Source: Pelagerythrobacter aerophilus (lineage in GTDB: Bacteria > Pseudomonadota > Alphaproteobacteria > Sphingomonadales > Sphingomonadaceae). Taken from it: 64,000 nt of DNA. A program made the position numbers and the translations under genes. Shown one piece after another: positions 9,133-17,559 of this stretch (position 1 is the first letter of the stretch; each line of letters begins with the position of its first letter). The notes beneath the pieces are model-generated. The model made no database searches. It was not told the DNA's origin and saw nothing but the letters and a program-made list of their open reading frames with translations. The stretch spans positions 558,001 to 622,000 of the forward strand of contig NZ_QXFK01000014.1 in the NCBI RefSeq assembly GCF_003581645.1, in the 5' to 3' direction.

Positions 9133-9846
9133 CTACAAGCCATGCGTGACGAGGTCAGCCTCCGTGAGGCCGGACGCATCGGCATGCGCATAGAGGGCGA
9201 AGAAGGCATCCTCGCGCGATCCGCGGAGGATCGACTCATCGCCCGCTTTGACGAGAGTCGATGAGAAGCCCGCGTCGAGCGCGCGGGTATGGTAGAACGC
9301 CAGCACCTCCTCCAGCGATACAGGCGTCCGGAAGTTGACCGCACGCAGTGCGCATCCCTCCGCGTCGCTGCCCGCCGCTTCCTGCGTCGCACCGCGAGGA
9401 TAAACGGGAAACGGCGCCGGCATACGCGCTGCCCAGATGAAACCTCGGTCGAACGAACGGACGCATGCTTCGCTTGCACCGGCATACGCGGCGCGCGCGG
9501 TAATCGCGATGCGGCTTTCCAGAGGGACTTCCGCTTTGGGTTCTCCGGCACTGGGGAGCCGCCGGAAGCGATCGCGCCCGCCAACGAGCGCCCGTGCCTC
9601 CTCACGCGCCGCATCGATGGCTGCGGGGCTGTCGTTCACCAGCGGAAGCGCATCGTCGATGCCGCCGGTCAGCGCAGCGTTGGCCTCGTTCTGGCGCGAG
9701 AGATCGGGGTCGGTAAGGATCTGATCATTGAGCGCGGCAACCACTGCCGGGTCGATGTCACGGGATGCGACCTTGGGAGGCTCGCTGCCACACGCCGCGA
9801 GCACGCAGGCGAGCAGCGCGCAGAAAGCGATGCGGTGCTTCGCCAT
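9133..9846 (-). CDS. Hypothetical lipoprotein
   Basis: A 237-residue protein with a clear lipoprotein signal: MAKHRIAFCALLACVLAAC, lipobox LAAC with Cys19. A strong GGGGA ribosome site lies just before the ATG at 9846. The mature part is soluble, contains an Ala/Asp-rich first half and a C-terminal segment beginning NFRTPVSLEEVLAFYHTRALDAGF that suggests a small alpha/beta domain. I do not recognise the family. It is probably exported and membrane-anchored. It converges on astD, with stops 7 bp apart. Confidence 0.7.
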   Translation of the reverse strand: MAKHRIAFCALLACVLAACGSEPPKVASRDIDPAVVAALNDQILTDPDLSRQNEANAALTGGIDDALPLVNDSPAAIDAAREEARALVGGRDRFRRLPSAGEPKAEVPLESRIAITARAAYAGASEACVRSFDRGFIWAARMPAPFPVYPRGATQEAAGSDAEGCALRAVNFRTPVSLEEVLAFYHTRALDAGFSSTLVKAGDESILRGSREDAFFALYAHADASGLTEADLVTHGL

Positions 9847-9933
9847 GCAGTCCCCTTTCCAGCCCTCAGTGCGCCAACAACAGCGGGCTAGCGGCAAGAC
9901 GGAAGAATAGGGTTAATCGCCGGCAGAAAAGTT

Positions 9934-9971
9934 GAAGGCGCCCCGCTGCCATGTGGCAACGGAGCGCCTTC
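9934..9971 (-). terminator. Strong imperfect hairpin, likely rho-independent terminator
   Basis: Outer arms GAAGGCGC and GCGCCTTC pair perfectly. Inside, CCG/CGG and TGCCA/TGGCA pair around a TG loop with only two C-A mismatches, giving 16 base pairs. On the minus strand the stem is followed after AAC by TTTT. It lies about 65 bp beyond the stop of the glycine-zipper gene, so it most likely ends that transcript. Confidence 0.7.
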
Positions 9972-10037
9972 CGCGGCACGGTGGAGCCGCGCTGCGACTG
10001 CAGGTGGGTGCAGCCGAAGCTCTTTAGTCAGATCGGA

Positions 10038-10472
10038 TCAGCGGCAACGCGATCCGCTACGGTCGATCTCACGGCCGAGGAGGGCACCGCCGGCCGCGCC
10101 GAGAATGGCGCCGAGGGTGCGATCACCGCGGCCGGCAACTTCGTGACCGACCAGGCCGCCAACCGCGCCGCCGATCAGGAGACCGGTCGTGCCGTCATCC
10201 TTCCGGCAGTAGTAGCGTCCGTCACGGCCGCGCCACGTGCGCCGATCGCGATAGTCACGGTCCCGATAGCGGTCATAGCGGCCGCGATCGTAGCGGCGGT
10301 GGTCACGGTCGCGATAGCGGTCGCGCCACTGGTTGCTGCTCTCGATCTCATAGGTCGCCGCGTGGGCCGCCTGGTAGGTGCCGGTCGGCACTGCAGCCTG
10401 CGCGGGCATCGCCATCGCGAGGCCCGGAGCGGCAATCGCCAGCGCCGCGATCTTGAAAGTCTTCATGGTCAT
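10038..10472 (-). CDS. Glycine-zipper (17-kDa surface antigen-like) envelope protein
   Basis: A 144-residue secreted protein: signal peptide ending around AMPAQAA, then a central Arg/Asp/Tyr-rich stretch made of RYRDRD/RYDRGR-type units, and a C-terminal glycine-zipper segment (GLLIGGAVGGLVGHEV, then GAILGAAGGALLGREID) of the Rick_17kDa_Anti/2TM type. Such zippers insert in or associate with the outer membrane. AAAGGA precedes the ATG. The charged tyrosine-rich repeats are not needed for the zipper fold and may bind cell-wall polymers; that is speculation. A hairpin terminator follows. Confidence 0.75.
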   Translation of the reverse strand: MTMKTFKIAALAIAAPGLAMAMPAQAAVPTGTYQAAHAATYEIESSNQWRDRYRDRDHRRYDRGRYDRYRDRDYRDRRTWRGRDGRYYCRKDDGTTGLLIGGAVGGLVGHEVAGRGDRTLGAILGAAGGALLGREIDRSGSRCR

Positions 10473-10664
10473 CGCTCGGTCCTTTCTTGTCTCGCCGGAT
10501 CCCGACTCGATGGGTCATCCGCTCGATGTGTTCATGTTTAGGAGATGTTTTCTGAACGAACTGCAACGCGCGATACAGAATTGGAATTTGGCGACGAAGC
10601 GAGCATCCCGGCCGACGAGATGCCCTCTTGCAGCGGTTCATCGCCGCACCTAAATGCCTCGCAA

Positions 10665-11573
10665 GTGACCGATGCATCGCCCCAGACCCGGCAATCGGGC
10701 TTCGCCGCCGGGCTCGCGGCTTACTTCATCTGGGGTTTCCTGCCGCTCTACCTGCTTCTCGTTCGCGAGGTGCCGGCTTTCGAGTTCGTCGGTTGGCGAA
10801 TCATCTGGACACTGCCGATCTGTCTGCTGATCGTGGCGGTTCGCAAACAAGGACCGCAGATCTGTGCGGCGCTATTTAACCGCCGCGTGCTTGTCACTCT
10901 GGCCGCGAGCGCGACGCTGATCGGCTCCAACTGGTTCGTCTACGTCTGGGCGATCCAACAAGATCAAGTCTATGCCGCGAGCCTCGGCTACTACATCAAC
11001 CCGCTGCTCAATGTGCTTCTGGGGACGTTCCTCCTGGGCGAGCGGCTGAGCCGGCGGCAGTGGGTGGCAGTGGCGATCGCCGCCTGCGGCGTGGCGCTTC
11101 TCCTCGGAGGGGCGCTGACGACGCTATGGATCAGCCTCGCACTGGCGATAACGTTCGGCGTTTACGGTCTTTTGCGCAAACAGGTCGATGTCGGCGCCCT
11201 GCCTGGCCTGACGATCGAATCGGCGCTGCTGGTCGTTCCGGCAGGAGCGATCGCCTGGTGGTATGCCGCCTCGCCTGCGGGTTCGTCGTTCGGTCAGTCG
11301 ATCGAACTCAGTCTCGCGATCGTTCTGGGTGGGATATTGACCGCGATCCCGCTGCTGCTGTTCGCCATCGCCGCGCGGCGCATGGACTATTCCACGCTGG
11401 GCTTCCTGCAGTTCCTGGCGCCCACGATCGTCTTCATCCTGGGCCTGACGGTGTTCGATCAGCCGCTCCAGCCGGTGCAACTCGCCTGTTTCGTGCTGAT
11501 CTGGATAGCGATCGCGATTTTCGTGTGGGACATTCTCGCGCGGCGCCAGGCGGATAAAGTCCTTCAGGCCTAG
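10665..11573 (+). CDS. rarD: EamA-family transporter RarD
   Basis: About 302 residues with ten predicted membrane helices and the RarD N-terminal signature [23 protein letters not shown]. The closely matching start of E. coli RarD supports the GTG at 10665 over the in-frame ATG at 10620. RarD proteins are drug/metabolite superfamily permeases; the E. coli gene is associated with chloramphenicol sensitivity, but the true substrate is unknown. The stop overlaps the convergent pyrC stop in a shared CTAG. Confidence 0.88.
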   Translation: MTDASPQTRQSGFAAGLAAYFIWGFLPLYLLLVREVPAFEFVGWRIIWTLPICLLIVAVRKQGPQICAALFNRRVLVTLAASATLIGSNWFVYVWAIQQDQVYAASLGYYINPLLNVLLGTFLLGERLSRRQWVAVAIAACGVALLLGGALTTLWISLALAITFGVYGLLRKQVDVGALPGLTIESALLVVPAGAIAWWYAASPAGSSFGQSIELSLAIVLGGILTAIPLLLFAIAARRMDYSTLGFLQFLAPTIVFILGLTVFDQPLQPVQLACFVLIWIAIAIFVWDILARRQADKVLQA

Positions 11574-12616
11574 GCGCGCATTCTCCAGCCGAGCGTCTCG
11601 CCGGCATGGAACGGCACGATGGCAGTTTCGCCTGCGTCGACCTCCTCCGGCACCCGGGTGTCCACCCGTTCCAGCGTGATCTGTTCCTCGTTGACCGGGA
11701 GGCCGTAAAAGCGTGGGCCGTTCTCGGAAGCGAAGCCTTCGAAACGATCGAGCGCGCCTTCCTCCTCGAACACCTGCAGATAGCTTTCGAGCGCATAGGG
11801 CGCGTTGAAGATCCCGGCACAACCGCAGGCGCTCTCCTTGGCATGACGGGCGTGCGGCGCGCTGTCGGTGCCGAGGAAATACTTCGCCGATCCCGAAGTC
11901 GCCGCCTTGCGCAGTGCCAGCCGGTGCTTCTCACGCTTGGCGACCGGCAGGCAGTAGGCGTGCGGCCGGATGCCGCCGACCAGCATCGCGTTGCGGTTGA
12001 TGTGGAGGTGCTGCGGTGTGATCGTCGCGCCGACGTTGGCGCCGGCCGCGGCAACGAACTGCACGGCCTCCTCGGTGGTGATATGCTCGAAGATCACCTT
12101 GAGCTCCGGTAGATCACGCAGCAGCGGCGCGAGAACGCGGTCGATGAACACCTTTTCCCGGTCGAACACGTCGACTTCCGCATCGGTTACTTCGCCATGG
12201 ACGCAGAGCGGCATGCCGATGGCGGCCATCCGCTCCAGCGCTCCGCGGATATTCGCGACATCGGTGACGCCGTGGGCCGAGTTGGTCGTCGCGTTGGCCG
12301 GGTAGAGCTTGGCCGCGGTGAACACGCCTTCGCGATGGCCGCACTCCAGCTCGTCCGGATCGGTATGATCGGTGAGATAGCAGGTCATCAGTGGCGTGAA
12401 GTCGGTGCCCTCCGGCACGGCCGCGAGGATGCGGTCGCGATAGTTCACGGCTGCCTCAACCGTCGCGACCGGCGGCGACAGGTTCGGCATCACGATCGCA
12501 CGTGCGAACTGGCGCGCGGTGAACGGCGTGACGCCGCGCAGCACGTCGCCGTCGCGCAAGTGAACGTGCCAGTCGTCGGGGCGGCGAATGGTGAGGGATT
12601 CGGGCGCATCGGTCAT
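11570..12616 (-). CDS. pyrC: Dihydroorotase (class II)
   Basis: A 348-residue amidohydrolase with the zinc-binding start [11 protein letters not shown] and later metal/lysine region [15 protein letters not shown], in which the lysine is carboxylated in class II enzymes. Further motifs are [26 protein letters not shown] and GTDSAPH. It closes carbamoyl-aspartate to dihydroorotate in pyrimidine synthesis. Size equals E. coli PyrC (348 aa). It faces the divergent ygfZ-like gene, with 39 bp between the start codons. Confidence 0.95.
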   Translation of the reverse strand: MTDAPESLTIRRPDDWHVHLRDGDVLRGVTPFTARQFARAIVMPNLSPPVATVEAAVNYRDRILAAVPEGTDFTPLMTCYLTDHTDPDELECGHREGVFTAAKLYPANATTNSAHGVTDVANIRGALERMAAIGMPLCVHGEVTDAEVDVFDREKVFIDRVLAPLLRDLPELKVIFEHITTEEAVQFVAAAGANVGATITPQHLHINRNAMLVGGIRPHAYCLPVAKREKHRLALRKAATSGSAKYFLGTDSAPHARHAKESACGCAGIFNAPYALESYLQVFEEEGALDRFEGFASENGPRFYGLPVNEEQITLERVDTRVPEEVDAGETAIVPFHAGETLGWRMRA

Positions 12617-12655
12617 GGGGCTTCCCTTAGGCGCGCCGCTGCCTATCTGTCACCC

Positions 12656-13396
12656 ATGACCGCAACCCGCCTGTTCGACCGCGCCGTGGTGCGCGTAAGC
12701 CCGCTCGATCCCAGCGAGGACGTTTCGGCCTTCCTCCAGGGATTGCTGACCAACGACCTGGCCGGACCCTTGCCCGCCTATGCCGCGCTGCTCTCCGCTC
12801 AGGGCAAGACGATGTTCGATCTGATCGTCTGGCCCGGCGGCGAAGGCGAGATTCTCCTCGACTGCGAGGCCGCGCATGCGGAGGAACTGGTCAAGCGGCT
12901 GTCGCTCTACCGCCTGCGGCGCAAGATCGACATTCGCGTGGACGAGACGGTCGGCGTCCATTGGCGGAAGTACCTCGGGGACGGGGCTGCGCCCGACCCG
13001 AGGCTCGCGGATCTTGGTGAGCGCTGGCTGGCGCCCGCTTCGGGCGACGACGCGGCAGCGGACGGCGAATGGCGGGCGCACCGCCTCGCGCTCGGCGTGC
13101 CGGAGGGGCGGGACGAGCTCGGCGACGTGCTGTGGCTGGAGACCAATGCGGTCGAGCTTCACGGCGTGAGCTTCTCCAAGGGCTGCTACGTCGGGCAGGA
13201 AAACACTGCGCGGATGAACTGGCGGCAGAAGGTCAATCGCCGTCTCATGGTCGTCCCGCTCGACAAGTCGGAGGAAAAGCGGCGCAAGGCCGCCTATCCC
13301 ACCCTTGGCCTCGCGGTCGACCATCTTAGGCTGGACGCGATCGATCCCGCATCCGCGCCTGGCTGGCTCGCCGGATCACTCAGCCGGGTTGAGTAG
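12656..13396 (+). CDS. YgfZ/GcvT-domain folate-binding Fe-S maintenance protein
   Basis: A 246-residue protein with the YgfZ/CAF17 hallmark KGCYVGQE near residue 180 and the N-terminal FLQGLLTNDL. The family binds tetrahydrofolate through a GcvT-like fold and supports assembly or repair of certain Fe-S enzymes in the cytoplasm. The start at MTATRLFDRAVV agrees with homologs. It is divergent from pyrC, and its end overlaps the stop of the TetR gene on the other strand. Confidence 0.88.
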   Translation: MTATRLFDRAVVRVSPLDPSEDVSAFLQGLLTNDLAGPLPAYAALLSAQGKTMFDLIVWPGGEGEILLDCEAAHAEELVKRLSLYRLRRKIDIRVDETVGVHWRKYLGDGAAPDPRLADLGERWLAPASGDDAAADGEWRAHRLALGVPEGRDELGDVLWLETNAVELHGVSFSKGCYVGQENTARMNWRQKVNRRLMVVPLDKSEEKRRKAAYPTLGLAVDHLRLDAIDPASAPGWLAGSLSRVE

Positions 13397-13979
13397 CTGC
13401 CGCAATCGAGTTCAGCAGCATGCGCTCCGCCCGGTCGCGCGCGGCGGTGTCCGGCAGCTTGAGCGAACGCGCAAGCGCCGAGCCGATCAGTGCATCCCCC
13501 ATCGCAAGCAGGACGAGCGCCAGCGTATCCTCATGCACGCGCGTCAGGTCGCCATGCGATCCTGCTTCTTCCGGCGCGATTTCGTCCACCAGTTGATGGA
13601 TCGCCTCGACGATCGGGGTCAGCGCATCCTCGTTGCCGGTCAGGATCATCCAGCTTGCGAGCGCGCCCGCGCCTTCCTTGTCGAAGGCGTCGAACGCAAG
13701 GTCGACCACTTCACGAGGCGATCCGAGGCCGGCACGGCTCGCCCGCACGGCATCCTTGATGCTCTCGCACACGGTTTCGGCCAGATGCCGCGCGAGTTCC
13801 TTCTGCAGACCCGATGCCGATCCGAAATGATGCAGCAAATTCGCGTGCGTCCGGCCAATCCGCGCCGAGACGGCCTTCAGCGTCACCGATTGCGGACCGG
13901 TTTCAATAAGTAATGCGCGCGCCGCTTCGAGTGCAGACTTGCGGCTCTCTTCCGGGCTGAGGCGCTTGCGACTTGCCAT
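13380..13979 (-). CDS. TetR-family transcriptional regulator
   Basis: A 199-residue regulator with an N-terminal TetR helix-turn-helix: ARALLIETGPQSVTLKAV, then ARIGRTHANLLHHFGS. The rest is a helical ligand-binding domain of about 140 residues. It is divergently arranged 29 bp from a PF10118-family gene and 1 kb from its paralog, both likely targets. The start is set at MASRKRLSPEESR; the frame is open upstream but that part reads as antisense of the neighbour. Confidence 0.87.
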   Translation of the reverse strand: MASRKRLSPEESRKSALEAARALLIETGPQSVTLKAVSARIGRTHANLLHHFGSASGLQKELARHLAETVCESIKDAVRASRAGLGSPREVVDLAFDAFDKEGAGALASWMILTGNEDALTPIVEAIHQLVDEIAPEEAGSHGDLTRVHEDTLALVLLAMGDALIGSALARSLKLPDTAARDRAERMLLNSIAAATQPG

Positions 13980-14008
13980 GCGATTCCCTGAACAATAAAA
14001 GATTAACC

Positions 14009-14917
14009 ATGCGGGGGGATCAAACCATCGGGGTAGAACGCGAGAGCGCCGCGGGCAAGCCGCCGCGCACCAGCGACAGCGCGACGCCGGCCGGCCATGC
14101 GCTGAACATTCGGGACCAGAAGTTCTGTCGTGGCGAGCGGCCGGCACGCTGGTGGCATTCGGGCGATCCGGTCGCGACCGCCTGGTACAACTCGGTTTCC
14201 GCCAGCCTGCCGCGGGGTGAGAAGTTCTTCATCCAGGTGATGAAGTACTACGACGACAAGGTTCCGCCCAGCATGGCGAAGGAACTGCGCGCTTTCACGC
14301 GGCAGGAATCGAACCATGCGCGCGAGCATGTGGCGTTCAACAATCTCGCGCAGAGCCACGGTTACGACATCGAGAGCATCGACAAGGGCATCGAGGAGAT
14401 GCTTGCGCTCACCAAAGGGCGGCCTGTCGAATTCAATCTCGCCATCACCATCGCGCTCGAGCATTTCGCAGCCTCCATCAGCCACTGCCTGCTGACCGAT
14501 CCGCGCTATCTCGAAGGCGTGGACGAGGAAATCGCCGAAATGTGGCGCTGGCATTCGATCGAGGAGATCGAGCACAAGGGCATCACTTACGACGTCTGGC
14601 TCCACGCCACGCGCGAGTGGAGCACCTGGAAGCGGTACCGCGTGCGCGCGCTGCTGACGCTGCTGATCACGCGCCGCTACTACAAGAACCGGGTACGCGA
14701 TGCGCTCGGCCTGTTGCGGCAGGACGGGATCGCAGGTGCGCGGGCGAAGTGGTTGCTGTTCAAGCACTTGTGGATCGCGCCCGGGATGATGCGGCGGATG
14801 TTCTTCGACTGGGCAAAGATCCTGCTGCCCGGTTTCCATCCCTGGAAGCAGGACGACCGCGCGCTGATCCGCAAGTTCGACAGCCCCTATGCCGATGCGG
14901 TGATGCCGGCAGAGTAG
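14009..14917 (+). CDS. PF10118 'predicted metal-dependent hydrolase' family protein, copy 1
   Basis: A 302-residue helical protein of the PF10118 family. Key acidic and histidine residues lie in FTRQESNHAREHVAFN, IALEHFAA and EMWRWHSIEEIEHKG, a set that resembles a carboxylate/histidine di-metal site. The C-terminus GFHPWKQDDRALI is also family-conserved. The enzymatic reaction of this family is not established to my knowledge. It is strongly similar to the next gene downstream, so the two arose by duplication. The TetR gene is divergent. The start MRGDQTIG lacks a strong ribosome site. Confidence 0.8.
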   Translation: MRGDQTIGVERESAAGKPPRTSDSATPAGHALNIRDQKFCRGERPARWWHSGDPVATAWYNSVSASLPRGEKFFIQVMKYYDDKVPPSMAKELRAFTRQESNHAREHVAFNNLAQSHGYDIESIDKGIEEMLALTKGRPVEFNLAITIALEHFAASISHCLLTDPRYLEGVDEEIAEMWRWHSIEEIEHKGITYDVWLHATREWSTWKRYRVRALLTLLITRRYYKNRVRDALGLLRQDGIAGARAKWLLFKHLWIAPGMMRRMFFDWAKILLPGFHPWKQDDRALIRKFDSPYADAVMPAE

Positions 14918-14987
14918 ACATCGGGGCCCACTGGGGTTGCCAAGACCGCGGCGTCCAACTCCCCGTGGCGCATGACTCTTGCTGCTA

Positions 14988-15018
14988 TTGACATAGATGT
15001 AAGTATTATCTACTTACA
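14988..15018 (+). promoter_or_regulatory. Promoter with embedded palindromic operator before PF10118 copy 2
   Basis: TTGACA at 14988-14993 is followed after 17 bp by TACTTA at 15011. Within this span TGTAAGTA (14998-15005) and TACTTACA (15011-15018) form a perfect 8-bp inverted repeat with 5-bp spacer TTATC. The repeat covers the spacer and the -10 element, the usual position of a TetR-type operator. The nearby TetR gene is the obvious candidate binder; this is inferred. Confidence 0.6.
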
Positions 15019-15045
15019 GAAGTGTCAGTAACGAACGAGCGAATC

Positions 15046-15927
15046 ATGAACGCCCCCCAAAAGATCACCTTTGACCGGGCCTCCGCCACCAGCCCCACAC
15101 CGCCGGATCTCGCGATCACCGTGCGCGACGAGCGCTTCAACCGCGACGACACGCCCCGCCGCTGGTGGGCTGGCGAGCCGTTCGGCACCGCGTGGCACAA
15201 TGCGCTCTCCGCCACCTTCCCGCGCGGCGAGGCCTTTTTCATCGAGGCAGTCAAGGCGCATCGCGAAGGCGCCGATCCGAAGCTGGACGCCGAGATCCGC
15301 ACGTTCGTCCGCCAGGAAATCAACCACACGCGCGAACACATCGCCTTCAACAAGCTCGCGGAAAATGCCGGCTACGACATCAAGGCGATCGACAAGCGGG
15401 TCGAGGAACTGCTCGCGCTGACCAAGGACCGCCCCGCGATCGCCAATCTCGCGGTGACCATGGCGCTCGAGCACTATACCGCGATGATGGCGCACGAATT
15501 CCTGGCCAATCCGCAGCATTTCGAGAATGCCGACCCCGAAGTACGTGCGATGTGGCGCTGGCACGCGGTCGAGGAGATCGAGCACAAGGGCGTCGCATTC
15601 GACACCTGGAATCACGCGACGCGCCGCTGGTCGAAGTGGCAGCGCTGGAAAGTCCGCAGCCTGGTCATGCTCTCGGTAACCGGACGCTTCTTCAAGAACC
15701 GCTGGATCGATTCGATGAACCTGCTTGCGCAAGACGGGATCATCGGCTGGAAGGCACGCTTGGGCTTGCTCAAGTATCTGGTGGTCAGCCCGGGTGTCCT
15801 GCGCCGGATCTTCCCGGCCTGGCTCGCCTACTTCAAGCCCGGCTTCCACCCATGGGACCACGACGACCGCGAACTCATCGGCCTCTACGAAGGCGAGTTC
15901 CAGGACGCGCTGCTGCCGGCGGAGTGA
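15046..15927 (+). CDS. PF10118 'predicted metal-dependent hydrolase' family protein, copy 2
   Basis: A 293-residue paralog of the preceding gene. It shares RRWWAGEPFGTAWHNALSA, FVRQEINHTREHIAFNKLA, MALEHYTAMMAHEFL, MWRWHAVEEIEHKGVAFDTW and the C-terminal GFHPWDHDDRELI. The conserved Glu/His pairs suggest a metal centre. It has its own promoter with a palindrome, so it can be controlled separately from copy 1. Start at MNAPQKITF; an in-frame GTG at 15022 lies closer to the predicted transcription start. It is followed by two GC-rich hairpins. Confidence 0.8.
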   Translation: MNAPQKITFDRASATSPTPPDLAITVRDERFNRDDTPRRWWAGEPFGTAWHNALSATFPRGEAFFIEAVKAHREGADPKLDAEIRTFVRQEINHTREHIAFNKLAENAGYDIKAIDKRVEELLALTKDRPAIANLAVTMALEHYTAMMAHEFLANPQHFENADPEVRAMWRWHAVEEIEHKGVAFDTWNHATRRWSKWQRWKVRSLVMLSVTGRFFKNRWIDSMNLLAQDGIIGWKARLGLLKYLVVSPGVLRRIFPAWLAYFKPGFHPWDHDDRELIGLYEGEFQDALLPAE

Positions 15928-15937
15928 TTGCCAAGAG

Positions 15938-15954
15938 TCCCCGCGAAGCGGGGA
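15938..15954. repeat. GC-rich hairpin repeat, unit 1
   Basis: TCCCCGC-GAA-GCGGGGA forms a 7-bp stem with a 3-nt loop. The same CCCCGC core recurs 33 bp on in unit 2. It sits between convergent genes and may act as a terminator or a REP-type dispersed element. Confidence 0.55.
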
Positions 15955-15986
15955 TCTGAGGCAGCATCGGACGACCAGGTGGCTTG

Positions 15987-16010
15987 GAGTCCCCGCCTTC
16001 GCGGGGACTC
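15987..16010. repeat. GC-rich hairpin repeat, unit 2
   Basis: GAGTCCCCGC-CTTC-GCGGGGACTC is a perfect 10-bp stem with a 4-nt loop. It shares its core with unit 1 and stops 4 bp before the stop codon of the convergent acetyltransferase gene. There is no T-run on either strand, so simple intrinsic termination is not certain. Confidence 0.6.
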
Positions 16011-16013
16011 GCG

Positions 16014-16547
16014 TTATGCCGCACGCATGTCCGACTCCACCTCGCCCGCCAGTTCGAGCGCATACTCGGCCGCCAACGCCTGTTCGCCGCGCCCCCGGCT
16101 ATACCGCGGCCGGATGCGGCCGACCGGGGCGAAGCCGAGTTTGCGCAGCACGGCGCCCGAAGCGGGATTGTCGAGGAAGTGGCTCGCGACGATCCGCCGG
16201 TGTCCCAGCATGCGTGCGATCTCGATCACCGCGCTTCCCGCTTCGGTCGCATAGCCCTGCCCCCAATGGTCGCGGGCGATCCAGTAGCCCAGCTCGATCT
16301 CCCGACCTTCCGGATTGATCCCGATGCAGCCGACCAGTGCCGAGTCGTCGGCGCGAGCGATCAGGAAGCGAGGGAAGCGCGGATCGAACGGGCGCGAGAC
16401 GAATTCGCGCGCATCCTCGCAGCTGTAGGGCCACGGCGCACGCGCCAGATTGCGCACCACTCCCTCATCGGCGATGGCGCTGAAGACCTGGGCCGAATCC
16501 TCGGGCCATGGCGGTCTCAGGAGCAGTCTCTGGCTGCGATGGAACAC
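16014..16547 (-). CDS. GNAT-family N-acetyltransferase (RimJ/RimL-like)
   Basis: A 177-residue acetyltransferase_3 domain protein. The strands and acetyl-CoA loop appear in order: RLLLRPPWPED, ALVGCIGINPEG, ELGYWIARDHWGQGYATEAG (the G-x-G-x-A/G pyrophosphate loop) and FLDNPASGAVLRKLGF. Members acetylate protein N-termini or small amines using acetyl-CoA. The start is a GTG at 16547. The substrate is unknown. It stands alone, convergent with the PF10118 copy 2. Confidence 0.85.
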   Translation of the reverse strand: MFHRSQRLLLRPPWPEDSAQVFSAIADEGVVRNLARAPWPYSCEDAREFVSRPFDPRFPRFLIARADDSALVGCIGINPEGREIELGYWIARDHWGQGYATEAGSAVIEIARMLGHRRIVASHFLDNPASGAVLRKLGFAPVGRIRPRYSRGRGEQALAAEYALELAGEVESDMRAA

Positions 16548-16650
16548 GGCGATCTCTCCTCATTCGCCCCGCAGCGCCCCGTTAGGACTGATGCGTGACA
16601 GTGCGATGGCGACGAAAGAATATTTCGCCGACGAGAGAGGGAGAAACGAC

Positions 16651-16683
16651 AAGAGGGAGACGGGTCGGCCCCATCTCCCTCTT
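16651..16683 (-). terminator. Hairpin downstream of rpmA (second)
   Basis: AAGAGGGAGA and TCTCCCTCTT form a perfect 10-bp stem around a 13-nt loop, about 70 bp past the rpmA stop on the minus strand. The sequence after it on that strand is T-rich (TTGTCGTTTC). It may be the transcript end of rplU-rpmA. Confidence 0.45.
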
Positions 16684-16722
16684 CGTCTGCCGGTGTTCAG
16701 CCCGGCTGGGACCGTCCCGTTT

Positions 16723-16747
16723 GGACGATCCCGTTATCGGATCGTCC
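16723..16747 (-). terminator. Hairpin directly after rpmA stop
   Basis: GGACGATCC - CGTTATC - GGATCGTCC is a perfect 9-bp inverted repeat beginning 3 bp beyond the rpmA stop codon. No T-run follows, so it could terminate, stabilise the 3' end, or both together with the second hairpin. Confidence 0.5.
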
Positions 16748-16749
16748 GG

Positions 16750-17019
16750 TTATTCAGCGGCTTCCGCGAGCATGTCGACCGACACGTACTTGCGACCGAG
16801 TTTGCCGGTGTGGAATCGGACGACGCCTTGCGCGAGCGCGAACAGCGTGTGGTCCTTGCCCATCCCGACATTGGTGCCCGGATAGAACTTGGTGCCGCGC
16901 TGGCGCACGATAATGTTGCCCGGAATCACGCCCTGGCTGCCGAACTTCTTCACGCCGAGGCGACGGCCGGCCGAGTCGCGACCGTTGCGGGATGAACCGC
17001 CTGCTTTCTTATGTGCCAT
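16750..17019 (-). CDS. rpmA: 50S ribosomal protein L27
   Basis: An 89-residue protein beginning [20 protein letters not shown] and containing [19 protein letters not shown], the unmistakable L27 signature. L27 sits at the peptidyl-transferase centre of the large subunit with its N-terminal tail near the tRNA ends. It follows rplU by 12 bp, the usual rplU-rpmA pair. Confidence 0.97.
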   Translation of the reverse strand: MAHKKAGGSSRNGRDSAGRRLGVKKFGSQGVIPGNIIVRQRGTKFYPGTNVGMGKDHTLFALAQGVVRFHTGKLGRKYVSVDMLAEAAE

Positions 17020-17031
17020 CGTTCGTGGTCC

Positions 17032-17559
17032 TTACTTCTTCTCGGCCTTCTTGGCCGGGGCTTTCTTGGCCGGCGCCTTGTCGGTGGCGCCTTCCTTCTT
17101 CGGCGCAGCCTTCTTTGCGGCCGGCTTCTTCTCTGCAGTGTCGGCCTTCGCAGCCGGGGCAGCCTTCTTCGCGGGCGCCGCCTTCTTCGGCGCGGCTTCT
17201 TCCTTCGCAGGAGCGGCCTTCGCCTCTTCCTTCTTCGGAGCAGCCTTCTTCTCGGCCTTCGAATCGCCAACCGCGGTGATGCGGAGCAGGGTCAACTGCT
17301 GACGATGGCCCGCCTTGCGGCGATAGTTGTGGCGGCGACGCTTCTTGAAAACGACGACCTTCTCGCTCTTCGCCTGTGCGATGATCTCCGCCGAAACGGC
17401 GACCTTCGAGGCGTCGGCAATCTTGTCGCCTTCGCCGGCGAGCAGGACGTCGCCCAGCGTCACCGTGTCGCCGGCTTCGCCAGCGAGCTTTTCGACCGCG
17501 ATCTTGTCTCCGGCGGCAACCCGGTATTGCTTGCCGCCCGTGCGCACTACTGCGAACAT
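17032..17559 (-). CDS. rplU: 50S ribosomal protein L21 with long Lys/Ala-rich C-terminal tail
   Basis: The first 102 or so residues are canonical L21: [39 protein letters not shown] and the [11 protein letters not shown] end. A tail of about 70 residues follows, almost only Lys, Ala, Glu and Pro (repeated [13 protein letters not shown]-type units), well beyond the roughly 103 aa of E. coli L21. Tails of this type are seen in sphingomonad L21 proteins. The start is set at MFAVV, preceded by GGAAG; MEVTT upstream is an alternative. It is the first gene of the rplU-rpmA operon. Confidence 0.95.
   Translation of the reverse strand: MFAVVRTGGKQYRVAAGDKIAVEKLAGEAGDTVTLGDVLLAGEGDKIADASKVAVSAEIIAQAKSEKVVVFKKRRRHNYRRKAGHRQQLTLLRITAVGDSKAEKKAAPKKEEAKAAPAKEEAAPKKAAPAKKAAPAAKADTAEKKPAAKKAAPKKEGATDKAPAKKAPAKKAEKK

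Noticed and set aside
15938-16010. Possible CRISPR-like repeat-spacer unit
   Set aside because: Only two palindromic units of different length, no regular spacing and no cas genes.
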